This document shows, piece by piece, positions 6,289-6,834 of a stretch of DNA of 6,834 nucleotides. The position numbers and the translations under genes were made by a program. The stretch is from an uncultured Oscillospiraceae bacterium (GTDB lineage: Bacteria; Bacillota_A; Clostridia; Oscillospirales; Oscillospiraceae): positions 1 through 6,834 of the forward strand of contig CAAEOU010000187.1 in the NCBI GenBank assembly GCA_900757695.1. Reading direction: 5' to 3'. The notes beneath the pieces are model-generated. The model searched no databases, had not been told where the DNA came from, and worked only from the letters and a program-made list of their open reading frames with translations. Each line of letters opens with the position of its first letter. Position 1 is the stretch's first letter.

Positions 6289-6834
6289 AGGTGTCGCTGA
6301 AAAACTGATCGATGGACTGCTTCAAGGCATCCCGCACCTGCTCCGGGGTCATATCCTTGATCTGAGCGCCTGCGGTGGCCTGATTGCCGCCGCCGCCCAG
6401 CGGCTCCAGAATCATCTGAACATTGGCTTCGCCAATGGAGCGGGCGGAGCAGATGACCCGATTGCCGTCGGGATAGAACACAAAGGATGCCTCAATGCCG
6501 GAGATGTTCAAAAGCTCATCGGCAGCCTGTGCGGCAATGATGCGGTCAGAGGTATAGTCAAGACAGCACAGGGCGATATTCCCCCGGTACATCTCCGCAT
6601 GCTGAATGATCTCGTAGCGATCCAGCGTTGCGTGGAGATCGTTCTGGAACAGCAACTTCACCGCTACGGTGTCGGCGCCGCTTTTCCGGAGCCATGCGGC
6701 AGCTTCAAAGGTGCGGGCGCCGGTGCGGACGGAGAAATTCTTGGTGTCCAGCACAATGCCGGCCAGCAGAGAAAGGGTCTCCACCGGGAGCACATCCTCC
6801 CGCTCGGTCAGGTACTGGACAAGCTCTGTGACCA
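6287..6834 (-). CDS. gdpP: GdpP-type cyclic-di-AMP phosphodiesterase, DHH/DHHA1 family (3' part, start outside window)
   Basis: The last 181 residues are visible; the frame is open to the window edge, so the N-terminal part (in the family: two membrane helices, a PAS-like domain, a degenerate GGDEF domain and most of the DHH domain) is missing. The visible part starts in the DHH domain with LLAGIVLDTKNF at about 22-33, where D29 is expected to be a catalytic metal ligand, followed by RTGARTFEAAAWLR. It continues into the DHHA1 domain: QAADELLNISGIEASF, ICSARSIGEANVQMILE, and the glycine motif GGGGN at 146-150. Family members hydrolyse c-di-AMP to pApA at the membrane, affecting osmotic, cell-wall and beta-lactam responses. 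Position next to rplI and dnaB supports the assignment. The usual His of GGGH is Asn here. A stand-alone NrnA/RecJ-like DHH protein is less likely because of the RTFEAAAWLR and NVQMILE features. Confidence 0.9.
   Translation of the reverse strand, partial: VTELVQYLTEREDVLPVETLSLLAGIVLDTKNFSVRTGARTFEAAAWLRKSGADTVAVKLLFQNDLHATLDRYEIIQHAEMYRGNIALCCLDYTSDRIIAAQAADELLNISGIEASFVFYPDGNRVICSARSIGEANVQMILEPLGGGGNQATAGAQIKDMTPEQVRDALKQSIDQFFSDT

Noticed and set aside
1..6834. Mobile element, defence or CRISPR-like system
   Set aside because: No transposase, integrase, repeat array, terminal inverted repeat or defence-type domain is visible; all seven genes are recognised housekeeping or cofactor genes.

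Overview
The window looks like ordinary core genome from a moderately GC-rich member of the Firmicutes/Clostridia. An Oscillospiraceae/Ruminococcaceae-type gut bacterium is my best inference, based on protein style, strong AGGAGG-type ribosome binding sites and gene order; genus cannot be fixed by reading alone. Coding density is very high and no tRNA, rRNA, mobile element, CRISPR array or integration scar is visible.

Layout: positions 1-495 hold the 3' part of larC on the + strand (nickel-pincer cofactor maturation). It converges on a six-gene block on the - strand that fills the rest of the window. Read in the direction of transcription (right to left) the block is gdpP (3' part, 6834-6287), rplI (6193-5747), dnaB (5647-4313), tilS (4320-2992), hpt (2995-2456) and ftsH (about 2428-551). 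The two transcription units meet at a perfect 14-bp hairpin (511-547) with U-rich tails usable on both strands.

The block combines two neighbourhoods known from Firmicutes: c-di-AMP phosphodiesterase / ribosomal protein L9 / replicative helicase, and tRNA-Ile lysidine synthetase / hypoxanthine phosphoribosyltransferase / FtsH protease. Here they are stitched together by an 8-nt dnaB-tilS overlap, and hpt is joined to tilS by a 4-nt ATGA overlap. The hpt ribosome binding site is written in the last codons of tilS, so these genes are probably one operon with translational coupling. The only non-coding stretches inside it are the 93-nt gdpP-rplI gap and the 99-nt rplI-dnaB gap. Both contain hairpins and neither shows a convincing promoter. 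No stretch over 300 bases lacks a gene.

Functionally the block links second-messenger turnover (c-di-AMP), translation (L9, tRNA-Ile2 decoding), replication fork unwinding, purine salvage and membrane protein quality control. I found no undescribed system. The points most worth a second look are start-codon choices (TTG for ftsH, GTG for tilS), the structured intergenic leaders, a His-to-Asn change in the GdpP GGGH motif, and an altered HHxDD-type motif in TilS.
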